Positions 62,552-64,000 of a stretch of 64,000 nucleotides of DNA are shown here, piece by piece. A program made the translations under genes and the position numbers. The stretch is taken from positions 108,680 through 172,679 of the forward strand of contig CANLMQ010000012.1 in the NCBI GenBank assembly GCA_947492175.1. The letters are read 5' to 3'. The DNA is from an uncultured Draconibacterium sp. Lineage in GTDB: Bacteria > Bacteroidota > Bacteroidia > Bacteroidales > Prolixibacteraceae. The notes under the pieces are model-generated. The model did not search any database. It saw only the letters and a list, made by a program, of their open reading frames with translations, and had not been told where the DNA came from. Each line of letters starts with the position of its first letter. The first letter of the stretch is position 1.

Positions 62552-64000
62552 TTATTCGTTATAGATTATTCTGCCAATCTGTACTTTGCCATCAAGGTCT
62601 AACCTGTAAAGATACATTCCTGTAACTTTATGCTCAGGTATATATTCAACGGTATTTAATACTCCTCTTTGAACATAACGGTCCATTATGCGTGCAACAC
62701 GCTGGCCGGTTATGTTGTAAAGTTCAAGAACACCATAAGCATCTACATCGGAAACAAACTCGAAAGTTACCTTTTCGCTAAACGGATTCGGGTAAACTTT
62801 CAGTTCGCTGGCTTGTAACATCGGCTCGCTAATTGCAGCTGATTTTGCTGTTTGAACTGTTGGTAGTGGTAATTGCGGACCACAATAAACAGCATGAATA
62901 ACAATCCAACCTCCATCGAAGTCAAAGTTTGTGCCTGCCGTCCACTGACCAGGAGCATTCTTTGGTGGGAATGGAGTATCACCTGTCCATATATGGAAAC
63001 CATCGAAAGTATAACCTGGTTTCAGATCAGTAAATGTTATTGATACTTCTCCACTATAATATTCGACCACTGCAGTACCTACAATATGATTATTATATTC
63101 CGGTGATGGATCACATACCGGTGCACCTGCATACATTGGGAAATAAAACGTATTTCCTTCAGCCGAAGAAGGAATATAGTTTGTCCAGCCCCAATTGCTC
63201 CAAGGACCAGCAGGAGTACAATCATCGAGGAAAGAACGACTCATAATATTTACACCTGTAATATCCTGATCTTCGCCATATCCGAATGCAGTTTCGCATG
63301 GGCAAGGATCTGCACCAATAAATACATCACATTCAGAAGTACAACCATTTGCATCTATAACATCAACAGTATGTGTAATACCTCCTGTTAAATTCATAAT
63401 TTCATAAAATCCTCCGGCATTATAAGGTAATGTAGTGATAGCGACAAAAGCACCACCATCGACACTTACAAAGTACGGTGGAGTTCCTCCTTGTACAGTA
63501 AGTTCTGCCCATCCATCTGGAGAGTCACAACCGGAGTTGTGTCCTACTGTTGAACAAGTTAATAACGGTGGCTCAGTAACTTCTGCATCGCAGGTGGCTT
63601 CACAGCCATTAGCATCGGTAACGACAACAGTGTATATGCCAACTCCCAGTCCTGAAACACTGGCTGTTGAACCTACTACTGCATCTGCTGCATCTGTCCA
63701 TTCGTATGAATAACCAGGAGTACCTCCACTTGGCGCTACACTAACTACACCATCTTCATCTCCAAAACAGTCTAATGCATCACCTGTACATAATACCTCT
63801 AATAACGGTGGCTCAGTAACTTCTGCATCGCAGGTGGCTTCACAGCCATTAGCATCGGTAACGACAACAGTGTATATGCCAACTCCAAGGCCTGAAACAC
63901 TGGCTGTTGAACCTACTACTGCGTCTGCTGCATCTGTCCATTCGTATGAATAACCAGGAGTACCTCCACTTGGCGCTACACTAACTACACCATCTTCATC
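62552..64000 (-). CDS. Large T9SS-secreted protein with SprB-type repeats (5' end outside window)
   Basis: The minus-strand frame is open from the window edge to the stop at 62552, giving 482 visible residues; the ATG at 63397 is internal, since the frame continues in phase through it. The visible part holds SprB-like repeats of about 80 residues (GGTPGYSYEWTDAADAVVG, then GVGIYTVVVTDANGCEATCD), a shorter repeat (DGWAELTVQGGTPPYFVSVD), a beta-rich domain from about 63280 to 62850, and a C-terminal T9SS type A sorting domain (LKVYPNPFSEKVTFEF ... ITGQRVARIMD). SprB-type proteins are large cell-surface adhesins linked to gliding or attachment. The full gene must extend well beyond the window. 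Confidence 0.93.
   Translation of the reverse strand, partial: DEDGVVSVAPSGGTPGYSYEWTDAADAVVGSTASVSGLGVGIYTVVVTDANGCEATCDAEVTEPPLLEVLCTGDALDCFGDEDGVVSVAPSGGTPGYSYEWTDAADAVVGSTASVSGLGVGIYTVVVTDANGCEATCDAEVTEPPLLTCSTVGHNSGCDSPDGWAELTVQGGTPPYFVSVDGGAFVAITTLPYNAGGFYEIMNLTGGITHTVDVIDANGCTSECDVFIGADPCPCETAFGYGEDQDITGVNIMSRSFLDDCTPAGPWSNWGWTNYIPSSAEGNTFYFPMYAGAPVCDPSPEYNNHIVGTAVVEYYSGEVSITFTDLKPGYTFDGFHIWTGDTPFPPKNAPGQWTAGTNFDFDGGWIVIHAVYCGPQLPLPTVQTAKSAAISEPMLQASELKVYPNPFSEKVTFEFVSDVDAYGVLELYNITGQRVARIMDRYVQRGVLNTVEYIPEHKVTGMYLYRLDLDGKVQIGRIIYNE
63561..64000 (-). repeat. 240-bp tandem repeat inside the SprB-like gene
   Basis: The unit beginning AATAACGGTGGCTCAGTAAC at 63561 recurs at 63801, a period of 240 bases or 80 codons. 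Over the 200 bases visible in the second copy only three bases differ (two in the CCCAGT/CCAAGG stretch and one A/G). The repeat probably continues past the window. Confidence 0.95.

Overview
The window looks like a chromosomal segment of a Bacteroidota species, probably a polysaccharide-degrading Bacteroidales/Marinilabiliales-type organism. The evidence is two SusC/SusD outer-membrane pairs, two proteins with type IX secretion C-terminal sorting domains, SprB-type repeats, lipoproteins with SxC lipoboxes, the small-ribosomal-protein cluster rpmB-rpmG-DUF4295-ftsY, and starts that mostly lack a Shine-Dalgarno sequence. No tRNA, rRNA, CRISPR array, intact transposase or phage gene was seen.

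Positions 1-15343 hold a cut-off alkaline-phosphatase-like gene, a minus-strand operon for glycan breakdown (GH109-like oxidoreductase, GH20/GH67-like hydrolase, DUF4838 protein), and a lipid/amide hydrolase block. That block has three neutral-ceramidase-like proteins, an alpha/beta esterase and a PHP-fold phosphoesterase, several of them membrane-anchored, plus a PqaA-like alpha/beta hydrolase. Positions 15382-21564 are a minus-strand PKD lipoprotein-SusC-SusD operon. A 1.4 kb gene-free stretch with coding-like debris (21565-22990) separates it from a plus-strand locus: a Gfo/Idh/MocA oxidoreductase, an unknown polytopic membrane protein, a second SusC-SusD pair, three metallophosphoesterases, a DUF3748/YidR-like propeller, a GH172 (DUF2961) enzyme, two paralogous two-domain proteins (propeller plus helical C-terminal region) and an MFS sugar transporter. 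Together these read as one or two polysaccharide-utilisation-type loci. The many phosphoesterases and ceramidase-like enzymes suggest a phosphorylated or lipid-linked glycan as substrate; that is inference.

Positions 44486-50483 are an accessory patch: a secreted M4 metalloprotease with its lipoprotein neighbour, a six-unit palindromic array with an exact 42-bp period placed immediately before a GC-rich DUF6261 gene, heptamer repeats, and a sialidase-family protein. Positions 50511-59946 are housekeeping: peroxiredoxin, rpmB-rpmG-DUF4295, ftsY, a DksA/TraR-type zinc finger, a hybrid sensor kinase, a fructosamine-kinase/SIS/aminotransferase operon and a nitroreductase. Positions 60221-62414 carry two tandem paralogous small secreted proteins of unknown function, a small Cys-pair protein, and the 5' fragment of a group IIC-like intron sitting directly behind a terminator hairpin. 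The window ends inside a large T9SS-exported repeat protein on the minus strand.
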